Source: Anaerolineales bacterium UBA4823
GTDB taxonomy: Bacteria; Chloroflexota; Anaerolineae; Anaerolineales; UBA4823
DNA: 5,208 bases
Direction: 5' to 3'
NCBI GenBank assembly: GCA_002402275.1
Contig: DHFN01000036.1
Coordinates: 5,862-11,069, forward strand
The position numbers were made by a program, and so were the translations under genes. The notes beneath the pieces were generated by a model, which did not search any database, was not told the origin of the DNA, and saw only the letters and a program-made list of their open reading frames with translations. Shown piece by piece: positions 1-5,208 of the stretch (its first letter is position 1; the number at the start of each line of letters is the position of its first letter).

Positions 1-906
1 GGTTTGATTGTACGGAGTAAAATTGCAGAAATCAATGGACTTCCAGGACCAGAAAACGTTCTCTTGGGCAATGGGTCATCCGAAATATTCGACATGGTGT
101 TCCGGTCGTTTGTCACTCCGGGAGATGAAATAATCCAACAAACGCCTTGCTTTGGAATCTATAAATTACGCGGCAACGTCATCGGTGGAAAATTGATTTC
201 AACGAAGATGGTTTACAAAGATAAACAAATTTTGTTTGATACCGATGCAATTATCAATGCTATTACACCCAAGACAAAGGTGATTGTAGTGGCTCATCCC
301 AATAACCCAACCGGTAACTTCATGGATGAGAAGGATATTATCCGCATTGCTGAACAAGGGCGCCCCTTCATAGTTGATGAAGCGTACGTAGAATTTGCCG
401 GTTTGCAGAAGTCCATGGTCAAACTGGTGAAAGAATACAAGAATGTAATCATTTCCCGCACTCTTTCGAAAGCTTATGGTCTGGCTGGTTTGCGGTTTGG
501 ATATGCCTTAGGTGATCGCGATGTCATCATGCAAATTGCTGCCACCTTAATTCCCTGGAACGTTTCCACTATTACGATGTGGGCAGCCTTAGCTGCATTT
601 GAGGATACGGAAGGGCTGCGCAAACGAGTTGAATTCAATAACAATGAAATTAAGTATTATGAACAAGCTCTAGGGGATATTCCTGGCTTAACGGTTTACC
701 ATTCATACGGAAATTATATTCTCTTCGATGGGACCGATACCGGAAAAGTTGGAAATGACATGATCAAATATGCTGAACAAAACGGCATTATCCTGCGTAG
801 TCAGGAAGATATCTTTGGGCGCAATGGTTGGTGGCGTGTGACCATTGGTACTCATGAAGAAAATGTCAAATTGGTGAAGTTAGCCCGCGAGTTTTACTCG
901 AAATAA
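1..906 (+). CDS. hisC: Histidinol-phosphate aminotransferase-like PLP enzyme, 5'-truncated by window edge
   Basis: C-terminal ~301 residues of a fold-type I PLP aminotransferase of the HisC branch. Family members transfer an amino group between L-glutamate and imidazole acetol phosphate to give histidinol phosphate, in the cytoplasmic histidine pathway. Counting from the first visible codon: GNGSSE at 23-28 (cofactor phosphate region), HPNNPTG near 99-105, DEAYVEF at 126-132 (Asp contacts the pyridine nitrogen), and SRTLSKAYGLAGLR at 152-165, whose Lys157 (bases 469-471) should form the Schiff base. WWRVTIGT near the end carries the Arg expected to bind a substrate carboxylate or phosphate. 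HisC is usually about 350-370 residues, so roughly the first 60 lie outside the window. The reading frame is open to base 1, and the TTG at base 4 is not a credible start. Stop is TAA. No other his gene is visible, so the related CobD (threonine-phosphate decarboxylase) or a broad-specificity aminotransferase remains possible. Confidence 0.85.
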   Translation, partial: GLIVRSKIAEINGLPGPENVLLGNGSSEIFDMVFRSFVTPGDEIIQQTPCFGIYKLRGNVIGGKLISTKMVYKDKQILFDTDAIINAITPKTKVIVVAHPNNPTGNFMDEKDIIRIAEQGRPFIVDEAYVEFAGLQKSMVKLVKEYKNVIISRTLSKAYGLAGLRFGYALGDRDVIMQIAATLIPWNVSTITMWAALAAFEDTEGLRKRVEFNNNEIKYYEQALGDIPGLTVYHSYGNYILFDGTDTGKVGNDMIKYAEQNGIILRSQEDIFGRNGWWRVTIGTHEENVKLVKLAREFYSK

Positions 907-931
907 TACCTTCACCTAAAATTGTTTAACA

Positions 932-1026
932 AGACCCCCAAAGGTTTTCTAGTTGATCTATTACCAGTTTTGAAAAATAAGTTCCTAGAAATACTTATTC
1001 ATCTCTGAGACAAACCTTTGGGGTCT
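932..1026. repeat. Long inverted repeat after hisC (terminator-like or dispersed repeat)
   Basis: Arms at 932-947 and 1012-1026 are complementary over about 15 pairs (AGACCCC, one bulged C, AAAGGTTT against AAACCTTTGGGGTCT), with a 64-base interior. The interior holds two smaller perfect 7-bp pairings: TTTCTAG (946-952) with CTAGAAA (985-991), and AATAAGT (976-982) with ACTTATT (993-999). These two cannot fully form together. The element begins 26 bases after the hisC stop, where a terminator would be expected. However, the loop is far longer than in a classic intrinsic terminator, and the right arm is followed by CTCTTGAAAAATTTT, not a clean T run. The right-arm core CCTTTGGGGTCT recurs after the ATPase gene, suggesting a repeat family. 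The pairing is seen directly; the termination role is inferred. Confidence 0.6.
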
Positions 1027-1084
1027 CTTGAAAAATTTTGCCTTTTAGGATAACCCCAGGAATATCTCCCCCTTTTCCGAATCG

Positions 1085-1103
1085 TAAATAAATACTCTAT
1101 TTA
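1085..1103. repeat. AT-rich inverted repeat just upstream of the padR promoter
   Basis: TAAATA (1085-1090) and TATTTA (1098-1103) form a 6-bp inverted repeat around a 7-base spacer, ending 8 bases before the -35 hexamer. The surrounding A/T tracts could act as an UP element, or the repeat could be a second regulator half-site pair. It is short and AT-rich, so chance is a fair alternative. Confidence 0.25.
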
Positions 1104-1111
1104 ATTTTTCC

Positions 1112-1140
1112 TTGACAACCGCTTGGTTATTGATTATATT
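1112..1140 (+). promoter_or_regulatory. Sigma-70-type promoter of the padR-ATPase operon
   Basis: Perfect -35 hexamer TTGACA (1112-1117), the optimal 17-bp spacer, and -10 TATATT (1135-1140, one mismatch to TATAAT). The expected transcription start is about 1146-1148, giving a leader of about 36 bases before the padR ATG at 1183. This is the best promoter in the window. It lies immediately upstream of a perfect inverted repeat, as expected for a repressible autoregulated operon. Confidence 0.8.
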
Positions 1141-1145
1141 AAATA

Positions 1146-1168
1146 CCGTTATCGAACAACGATAACGG
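1146..1168. promoter_or_regulatory. Candidate operator: perfect 9-bp inverted repeat at the transcription start
   Basis: CCGTTATCG (1146-1154) and CGATAACGG (1160-1168) are perfect reverse complements separated by AACAA. The repeat starts where transcription from the adjacent promoter should begin, so a bound dimer would block RNA polymerase. The most likely ligand is the PadR protein encoded just downstream. The sequence does not match the ATGT-N8-ACAT pattern known for some PadR proteins, so the assignment rests on position and symmetry. In RNA the same bases form a 5'-end hairpin whose last two G bases begin the padR ribosome binding site (GGAAAGAG, 1167-1174), so an effect on mRNA stability or translation is also possible. 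Confidence 0.7.
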
Positions 1169-1182
1169 AAAGAGATATTGTA

Positions 1183-1491
1183 ATGAGAAATCAACTCCTG
1201 CATGATTTTTTCCTGGGTTTTATCAATATTCATATTCTTCACCATGCGAGTGAAAAGCCAGTTTATGGGCTTTGGCTAATCGAAGAATTGGGAAAGCATG
1301 GATATAAGCTCAGTCCGGGAACACTTTATCCCATTCTGCATACTTTAGAGAATGATGAATATTTAATTTCCCAGAAGGAAATTGTTGATGGAAAAATTAG
1401 GAAATATTATCGAACGACTGAAAAAGGTCAAAATGCTTTAATAGATGCGAAGGAAAAAATAAAAGAATTAATCGAGGAGATAAAGATATGA
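1183..1491 (+). CDS. PadR-family winged-helix transcriptional regulator
   Basis: A 102-residue regulator of the short PadR class. PadR proteins are dimeric DNA-binding repressors, often released by small molecules or stress. ILHHASEKPVYGLWLIEEL at about 18-36 is the first part of the winged helix. LSPGTLYPILHTLE at about 43-56 is the PadR signature and contains the recognition helix. The basic wing follows, with GKIRKYYRTTEKG at about 70-82. A Lys/Glu-rich helix at about 83-102 would be a short dimerisation helix. The ATG at 1183 is chosen because GGAAAGAG lies 8 bases upstream and family homology begins there; the in-frame TTG at 1123 sits inside the promoter. The TGA stop overlaps the ATPase ATG as ATGA, so the two are translationally coupled. 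Four lines counted by hand (1201-1440) give 35% GC, lower than lines sampled from the flanking genes. Likely role: autorepressor of this operon; the inducer is unknown. Confidence 0.9.
   Translation: MRNQLLHDFFLGFINIHILHHASEKPVYGLWLIEELGKHGYKLSPGTLYPILHTLENDEYLISQKEIVDGKIRKYYRTTEKGQNALIDAKEKIKELIEEIKI
1474..1479 (+). promoter_or_regulatory. Ribosome binding site of the ATPase gene
   Basis: GAGGAG lies inside the end of padR, 8 bases before the ATG at 1488. It is a stronger match to the anti-Shine-Dalgarno sequence than the one in front of padR, so the pump can be translated well by new initiation as well as by coupling. Confidence 0.75.
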
Positions 1492-3917
1492 ATGAAACTA
1501 CCCAACTAAACAGTCAAGGGTTGACAGACAGTGAAGCTAAAGTGAAACTTCTCGAATTTGGTCCTAACCAAATCTATCAACCAGAAAAAATTAGTTTTTG
1601 GGGTATTGCGAAGCACGAAGTCACTGAACCGATGATCCTGCTCTTATTGGTAGTGGGCGTTTTTTATAGTATTTGGGGAAAACTTGCCGATGCTATCACA
1701 ATTTTTGTGGTTATCTTTTTGTTGGTTTTGGCAGAGGTTTATAATGAATTTAGAGCGAAAAAAGCCATTGCTTCCCTTGAAAAATTTGCTGCACCTAAAA
1801 CGAAAGTCCTCAGGAATGGGGTTATCATCGAAATTGATACTGAAAATGTTGTGCCAGATGATATTTTGATTTTGACCACCGGAACAAAGGTTGCTGCGGA
1901 TGCAAGAATCCAACAAAGCATTGGTTTGCAAGTTGATGAATCTTCCCTAAGTGGAGAATCTTTTCCACAGGAGAAAAACGATGGGGATGAAATCTATGCT
2001 GGGACTGTTACAGTTTCTGGTGAGGGACGGGCTATTGTCACCGTCACGGGTAAAAATACAAAACTTGGAAAGATTGCCTCGACTCTCAAAGAAGTTAAAC
2101 CGCCAAAGACTGCCCTCCAACTCGCAATGAAATCTTTGGCTGGAAAATTGGTGTATCTAGCAGTATTCTTTTCGTTATTGATCCCAATTATTGGGATTAT
2201 CAGGGGCGAAGATATCAAAACCATGGTGCTAACGGGGCTTTCATTAGCTTTTGCTACTATTCCAGAAGAGTTACCGATCGTCATAACGATGGTTTTAGGG
2301 CTAGGCGCGTATACACTTTCGAAGAACAACTTTCTGGTGAAAAGAATTCAAGCGGCGGAAATCTTAGGAAATGCAACGATTATCGTTACGGATAAGACCG
2401 GAACCATAACCGAGAGCCAGATGAAGATTGTTTCCATATATCCGGATAATGAGAAAGAAATTATCCAGAAAGCGCTTGAATCTTTGCTTCTTTATTCTAT
2501 AAATCCGATGGATCAAGAAATAATAAATCGAGCAAAAAAAATACAGCTAGAGAATCCAACCTCTGAAATTGTCAACCAGAGGAACCTGGGGAACGGAAGA
2601 AGAACAAAATCGGTCCTTAGAAAGACTGGAGAAAATTATGAGTTATTCATCAGTGGTGCGCCGGAAGAAATATTAGCGGTATGCCGGGATATTGGCGAAG
2701 ACATTAAGAATAAGTTGGCTGAAGAAACTTCTAAGGGCAGAAGGGTGATTGCTCTTGCCAGTAGAAAACTCAGCGAAGGTGAAGAAAACTTGGATCTCAA
2801 AAATCTGGAAAAAGGATTAAATTTTATCGGATTAATCAGTTTTGAAGATCCTCCCCGAAGTGGAGTAAAAGAGACCATCGCCAAAGCCGCAAAGGCGGGA
2901 ATTCGAACCATCATGGTTACCGGCGATCACCCATTGACTGCTCGCTATATAGCGAAACAAGTGAGCATCAGTTCGGAAGACAATCAGGTTTTGACTGGTG
3001 AAGAATTAGAACGTTTAACGGATGAGGAGCTGCAGAGGTTGGTTAAGAAAGTTTCGGTTTTCGCTAGAACCACACCGCAGCACAAATATCGCATCGTTCA
3101 AGCCCTTCAGAAAAATGGAGAAGTAGTAGCAGTAACCGGTGATGGCATCAATGATACTTTAGCTCTGAAAGGGGCAGACATCGGTATTGCCATGGGTATC
3201 CGTGGAACGGATGTCGCAAAAGAAGCGGCGGAAGTGGTATTAGCAGATGATAACTATATCACGATTACTCAGGGTATTTTTGAGGGCAGAAAGTTTTTCG
3301 ATAATTTGCAAAAAGGAATTAAGTATTATTTAGCGGTCAAAGTTGCCTTGATTCTGATATTCCTTATCCCCATTTTTTTAGGAATTCCGATGCCCCTGGC
3401 TCCAATTCAAATCATTATCTTAGAATTATTCATGGATTTAGCTGCCTCAGCGGGCTTTGTTGCTGAACCAGCTGAGAAAAACATTTACTCACGAGCACCT
3501 CGCAATCCAAAAGAAAATATCCTCAATAATCGAGTGATCGGGGATATCCTTATGAAAGGCTTGCTCCTATTCGCGGCAGTGACGGTAGTTTATCTTTATG
3601 CACTGTCACAGAACTTCAGTCTGGTTCAATCACAGACTTTCGCCTTTGCAGCTTGGATTTTTGGTCATATTGCCTTGGCGTTCATTTCTCGTTCAGATCG
3701 GGAATGGATTTTTTCCTTAGGAATGTTCACCAACAAAGTTATTAACATCTGGGCAGTGGCAGCAATTGGTTTCCTTGTTTTAGGAATCTATTTACCGATT
3801 TTGAATGAAAGGTTTAATTTGACGTTCATCAGTTACACTCAATTTATTGCCATAGCCTTGACTACCACCATCGTAGTTGGGTTATTGGAATTGAGAAAGG
3901 CGAACCCTAAAATATAA
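1488..3917 (+). CDS. Cation-translocating P-type ATPase, P2-like, substrate unknown
   Basis: An 809-residue integral membrane pump that couples ATP hydrolysis, via an aspartyl phosphate, to cation transport. Domains in order: N-terminal segment with LLEFGPNQI (21-29); helices M1 (47-64) and M2 (66-86); actuator domain with phosphatase loop SGES (155-158, a conservative form of TGES); M3 (221-239); M4 with PEELP (259-263); P domain with DKTGTIT and phosphorylated Asp302; a compact N domain with SGAPE (389-393); hinge TGDH (478-481); GDGIND (551-556); then M5-M10 (about 608-802). Ten helices and no heavy-metal-binding N-terminus or CPC motif exclude the P1B metal pumps. The family resembles Ca2+ or Na+/K+ pumps, but is shorter than their usual ~880-1000 residues, mainly in the N domain. 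Eye alignment to SERCA keeps the M4 Glu (E260) and M6 Asp (D650), but replaces M5 Asn/Glu with K618/L621 and M6 Asn with E646. The ion is therefore not assigned. Regulation is probably by the coupled PadR protein. Confidence 0.92.
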   Translation: MNETTQLNSQGLTDSEAKVKLLEFGPNQIYQPEKISFWGIAKHEVTEPMILLLLVVGVFYSIWGKLADAITIFVVIFLLVLAEVYNEFRAKKAIASLEKFAAPKTKVLRNGVIIEIDTENVVPDDILILTTGTKVAADARIQQSIGLQVDESSLSGESFPQEKNDGDEIYAGTVTVSGEGRAIVTVTGKNTKLGKIASTLKEVKPPKTALQLAMKSLAGKLVYLAVFFSLLIPIIGIIRGEDIKTMVLTGLSLAFATIPEELPIVITMVLGLGAYTLSKNNFLVKRIQAAEILGNATIIVTDKTGTITESQMKIVSIYPDNEKEIIQKALESLLLYSINPMDQEIINRAKKIQLENPTSEIVNQRNLGNGRRTKSVLRKTGENYELFISGAPEEILAVCRDIGEDIKNKLAEETSKGRRVIALASRKLSEGEENLDLKNLEKGLNFIGLISFEDPPRSGVKETIAKAAKAGIRTIMVTGDHPLTARYIAKQVSISSEDNQVLTGEELERLTDEELQRLVKKVSVFARTTPQHKYRIVQALQKNGEVVAVTGDGINDTLALKGADIGIAMGIRGTDVAKEAAEVVLADDNYITITQGIFEGRKFFDNLQKGIKYYLAVKVALILIFLIPIFLGIPMPLAPIQIIILELFMDLAASAGFVAEPAEKNIYSRAPRNPKENILNNRVIGDILMKGLLLFAAVTVVYLYALSQNFSLVQSQTFAFAAWIFGHIALAFISRSDREWIFSLGMFTNKVINIWAVAAIGFLVLGIYLPILNERFNLTFISYTQFIAIALTTTIVVGLLELRKANPKI

Positions 3918-3948
3918 AAATTCTTCTACAAATTTATATCATCGTTTA

Positions 3949-4026
3949 AAAAAGACTCATTTTTGCCTGCTTTCTCGGCATTGGAAAATGGATTTATTCC
4001 CATTAAAAATCCTTTGGGGTCTTTTT
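3949..4026 (+). terminator. Possible terminator region after the ATPase gene, with CCTTTGGGGTCT copy
   Basis: AAAAAGAC (3949-3956) pairs perfectly with GTCTTTTT (4019-4026) around a 62-base interior. The right side is CCTTTGGGGTCT (4011-4022), identical over 12 bases to the right arm after hisC. The interior has small hairpins, such as AATGG (3987-3991) with CCATT (4000-4004) and GGATTT (3990-3995) with AAATCC (4007-4012), the second competing with the first. The T run after GGGGTC and the position 31 bases past the stop suit termination, but no compact GC stem abuts the T run. It looks like a decayed version of the element at 932-1026 in which the CCCCAAAGG of the left arm is gone. Confidence 0.4.
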
Positions 4027-4052
4027 CGGCAGTTTCACTCAAACTATGAAAT

Positions 4053-4071
4053 TACTTTAGTAAAGTATAAT
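4053..4071 (+). promoter_or_regulatory. 15-bp palindrome overlapping a consensus -10 box, possible dinB promoter/operator
   Basis: TACTTTA (4053-4059) and TAAAGTA (4061-4067) are a perfect 7-bp inverted repeat around a single G. The last two bases begin a perfect TATAAT (4066-4071). No good -35 hexamer lies 16-18 bases upstream (ACTATG at the 17-bp position), so this would be a weak or activator-dependent promoter, or chance in AT-rich DNA. It would give a leader of about 110 bases before dinB. A weaker alternative is TTGTAC (4107-4112), 16 bp, TATCAT (4129-4134). Confidence 0.4.
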
Positions 4072-4180
4072 TCGAAAGGACATCTCATTATTCGAGTGAA
4101 GAGTGCTTGTACTTAGGGTTATTTACAGTATCATTCTCTTTGGGATAGATCCTTTTTTATCTCAAGCCATTCCAGAGATT

Positions 4181-4184
4181 AGGA
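4181..4184 (+). promoter_or_regulatory. Ribosome binding site of dinB
   Basis: AGGA lies 5 bases before the ATG at 4190. The match is short and the spacing tight but workable. It supports this start together with the family-typical N-terminus MARTILHLDLDAFF. Confidence 0.6.
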
Positions 4185-4189
4185 AATAA

Positions 4190-5208
4190 ATGGCACGCAC
4201 AATTTTGCACCTGGATTTAGATGCTTTTTTCTGCGCAGTGGAGGAACTCGATAATCCATCCTTGCGTGGGAAACCATTTGCAGTTGGGGGTAGACCAGAA
4301 TCTCGGGGAGTAGTCTCGTCTTGTTCATATCCTGCACGTACTTTGGGTATTCACTCAGCCATGCCAATGGCACATGCAATCAGACTATATCCTGATTTAA
4401 TGATTATTTCACCCCATTTCTCACGCTATCGTGAGTATTCTCAACAAGTGATGGACCGACTAAGACAAGAGACACCCCTGGTTGAACAAATTTCAATTGA
4501 CGAAGCTTTTTTAGATATCAGCGATGTGATTGAACCAGTTCAGAAACTAGCTGAACGAATCCAAAATCAAATTCGAAACGAGCTCGGATTACCTAATTCG
4601 GTGGGTGTGGCATCTAATAAATTAGTGGCAAAAATTGCTACTGAAGTGGGCAAGAAATCGGCTCAAAAAGGAGTGCCTCCAAACGCCTTGATCATTGTTC
4701 CTTCTGGTGAGGAAGAAGAATTCCTGGATCCATTACCCTTGAAATTTCTTTGGGGTGTGGGTCCAAAAACGGAAGCGAGATTGACCAAATTAGGCATTCA
4801 GACAGTCGGGGAGATCGCTCGTTTTCCAGAATCGGAAATTGTGCGGTTATTAGGGGAGCACGGACGCGATTTGGCACGCTATGCCCATGGAATAGATGAA
4901 CGACCCGTTGTAACAGAGCATGCCATCAAATCGATCAGCCAGGAGACAACCTTTGCACAAGATGTCCGAGATGTTCAAGTGATCCAAAAAACACTGCGGA
5001 TGCTTTCCGATCAAGTGGGAAGCCGTTTACGTAAACACCATTTAATTGGGTCAACAGTCAAGCTCAAACTGCGTTGGCAGGATTTTACGACCCTTACCCG
5101 ACAATCCAGGTTAACTAATCCGACCGATCAAGGGAATGTTCTTTATCAGACAGCTTGGGAATTATTTGGAAAAATTCCCAAAAAGGGACAAGCTATCCGT
5201 TTGATCGG
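4190..5208 (+). CDS. dinB: DNA polymerase IV (Y-family translesion polymerase), 3'-truncated by window edge
   Basis: The visible 339 complete codons, plus two bases of a Gly codon, encode most of a Y-family polymerase, which copies past damaged bases and extends mismatched ends at low fidelity. HLDLDAFF (7-14) holds catalytic metal ligand Asp9 and Phe14, aligned with the E. coli steric gate Phe13. SSCSYPARTLGIHSAMP (43-59) contains the YPAR finger residues that contact the incoming nucleotide. SIDEAFLD (102-109) gives Asp104 and Glu105, the remaining catalytic acids. SVGVASNKLVAKIAT (137-151) ends the palm. WGVGPKTEARLTKLGI (188-203) is the thumb helix-hairpin-helix, and the little finger begins near 246. 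The frame is open to the last base. E. coli Pol IV has 351 residues, so only the C-terminal tail, including any beta-clamp-binding peptide, should be missing. The E. coli NKPNG loop reads GKKSAQKGVPPNA here. No clear LexA box is visible upstream. Confidence 0.95.
   Translation, partial: MARTILHLDLDAFFCAVEELDNPSLRGKPFAVGGRPESRGVVSSCSYPARTLGIHSAMPMAHAIRLYPDLMIISPHFSRYREYSQQVMDRLRQETPLVEQISIDEAFLDISDVIEPVQKLAERIQNQIRNELGLPNSVGVASNKLVAKIATEVGKKSAQKGVPPNALIIVPSGEEEEFLDPLPLKFLWGVGPKTEARLTKLGIQTVGEIARFPESEIVRLLGEHGRDLARYAHGIDERPVVTEHAIKSISQETTFAQDVRDVQVIQKTLRMLSDQVGSRLRKHHLIGSTVKLKLRWQDFTTLTRQSRLTNPTDQGNVLYQTAWELFGKIPKKGQAIRLI

Noticed and set aside
1..906. Assignment as CobD (threonine-phosphate decarboxylase)
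   Set aside because: CobD and HisC are close relatives. No cobalamin gene is visible, and the YVEF and SKAYGLAGLR segments fit HisC at least as well. It is kept only as an alternative.
1123..1182. 20-codon N-terminal extension of PadR from TTG at 1123
   Set aside because: It would begin inside the promoter spacer and encode the operator palindrome. It has no ribosome binding site and no family homology. The ATG at 1183 fits all three criteria.
1045..1245. Minus-strand 66-codon open frame over the padR promoter and start
   Set aside because: Its product matches no family I recognise, and it overlaps the operator and padR coding sequence. It looks like a chance frame in AT-rich DNA.
1644..2914. 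Several 60-111 codon open frames on both strands within the ATPase gene
   Set aside because: All lie inside a long gene with intact motifs and have compositions expected of antisense or shifted frames.
1488..3917. Assignment as a copper/zinc P1B pump, MgtA or a named Ca2+ pump
   Set aside because: There is no metal-binding N-domain or CPC motif, and the M5/M6 residues do not match the Ca2+ set. A specific ion would be a guess.
4143..4158. GGAT-AG-ATCC followed by TTTTTT as a tiny terminator or attenuator before dinB
   Set aside because: The 4-bp arms leave a 2-base loop, too small to form a stable RNA hairpin.
4179..4379. Minus-strand 66-codon frame over the dinB start
   Set aside because: It lies antisense to the conserved N-terminal catalytic region of Pol IV and has no recognisable product.
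4692..4877. Minus-strand 61-codon frame inside dinB
   Set aside because: It is antisense to the thumb helix-hairpin-helix and has no independent support.

Overview
The window reads as ordinary bacterial chromosome, AT-leaning (samples I counted by hand gave about 35-45% GC). It holds two edge-truncated housekeeping genes and, between them, a complete two-gene regulator-transporter operon. All genes are on the + strand. No tRNA, rRNA, CRISPR array or transposase was seen. The style of the DinB protein (starts MARTILHLDLDAFF, has PPNAL instead of KPxG, then WGVGPKT) and of the HisC-like protein recalls Chloroflexota, perhaps Anaerolineae. That is recollection of family style, not a search result.

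Layout: 1-906 is the C-terminal ~301 residues of a HisC-type PLP aminotransferase. 907-1182 is intergenic: a long inverted repeat with CCTTTGGGGTCT arms (possible terminator or dispersed repeat), then a strong sigma-70-type promoter (TTGACA, 17 bp, TATATT) whose expected start site falls on a perfect 9-bp inverted repeat. 1183-1491 is a 102-residue PadR-family repressor. 1488-3917 overlaps it by ATGA and encodes an 809-residue, ten-helix P-type cation ATPase. 3918-4189 is a second intergenic region, with another CCTTTGGGGTCT copy and a 15-bp palindrome running into a perfect TATAAT. 4190-5208 is the start and most of DNA polymerase IV (dinB), running off the right edge.

How the parts fit: the PadR protein and the ATPase are almost certainly co-transcribed and translationally coupled, and the operator-like repeat at the start site suggests autorepression relieved by a signal linked to the pumped ion or a membrane stress. 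The ATPase has the full P-type catalytic set (SGES, DKTGT, TGDH, GDGIND). Its predicted ion-site residues differ from textbook Ca2+ pumps (PEELP in M4, a lysine and no Glu in M5, ExxxD in M6), and the nucleotide-domain KGAPE motif is SGAPE. Its ion therefore cannot be named from sequence, and this regulator-pump pair is the most interesting object in the window. The aminotransferase and dinB look functionally unrelated to it.
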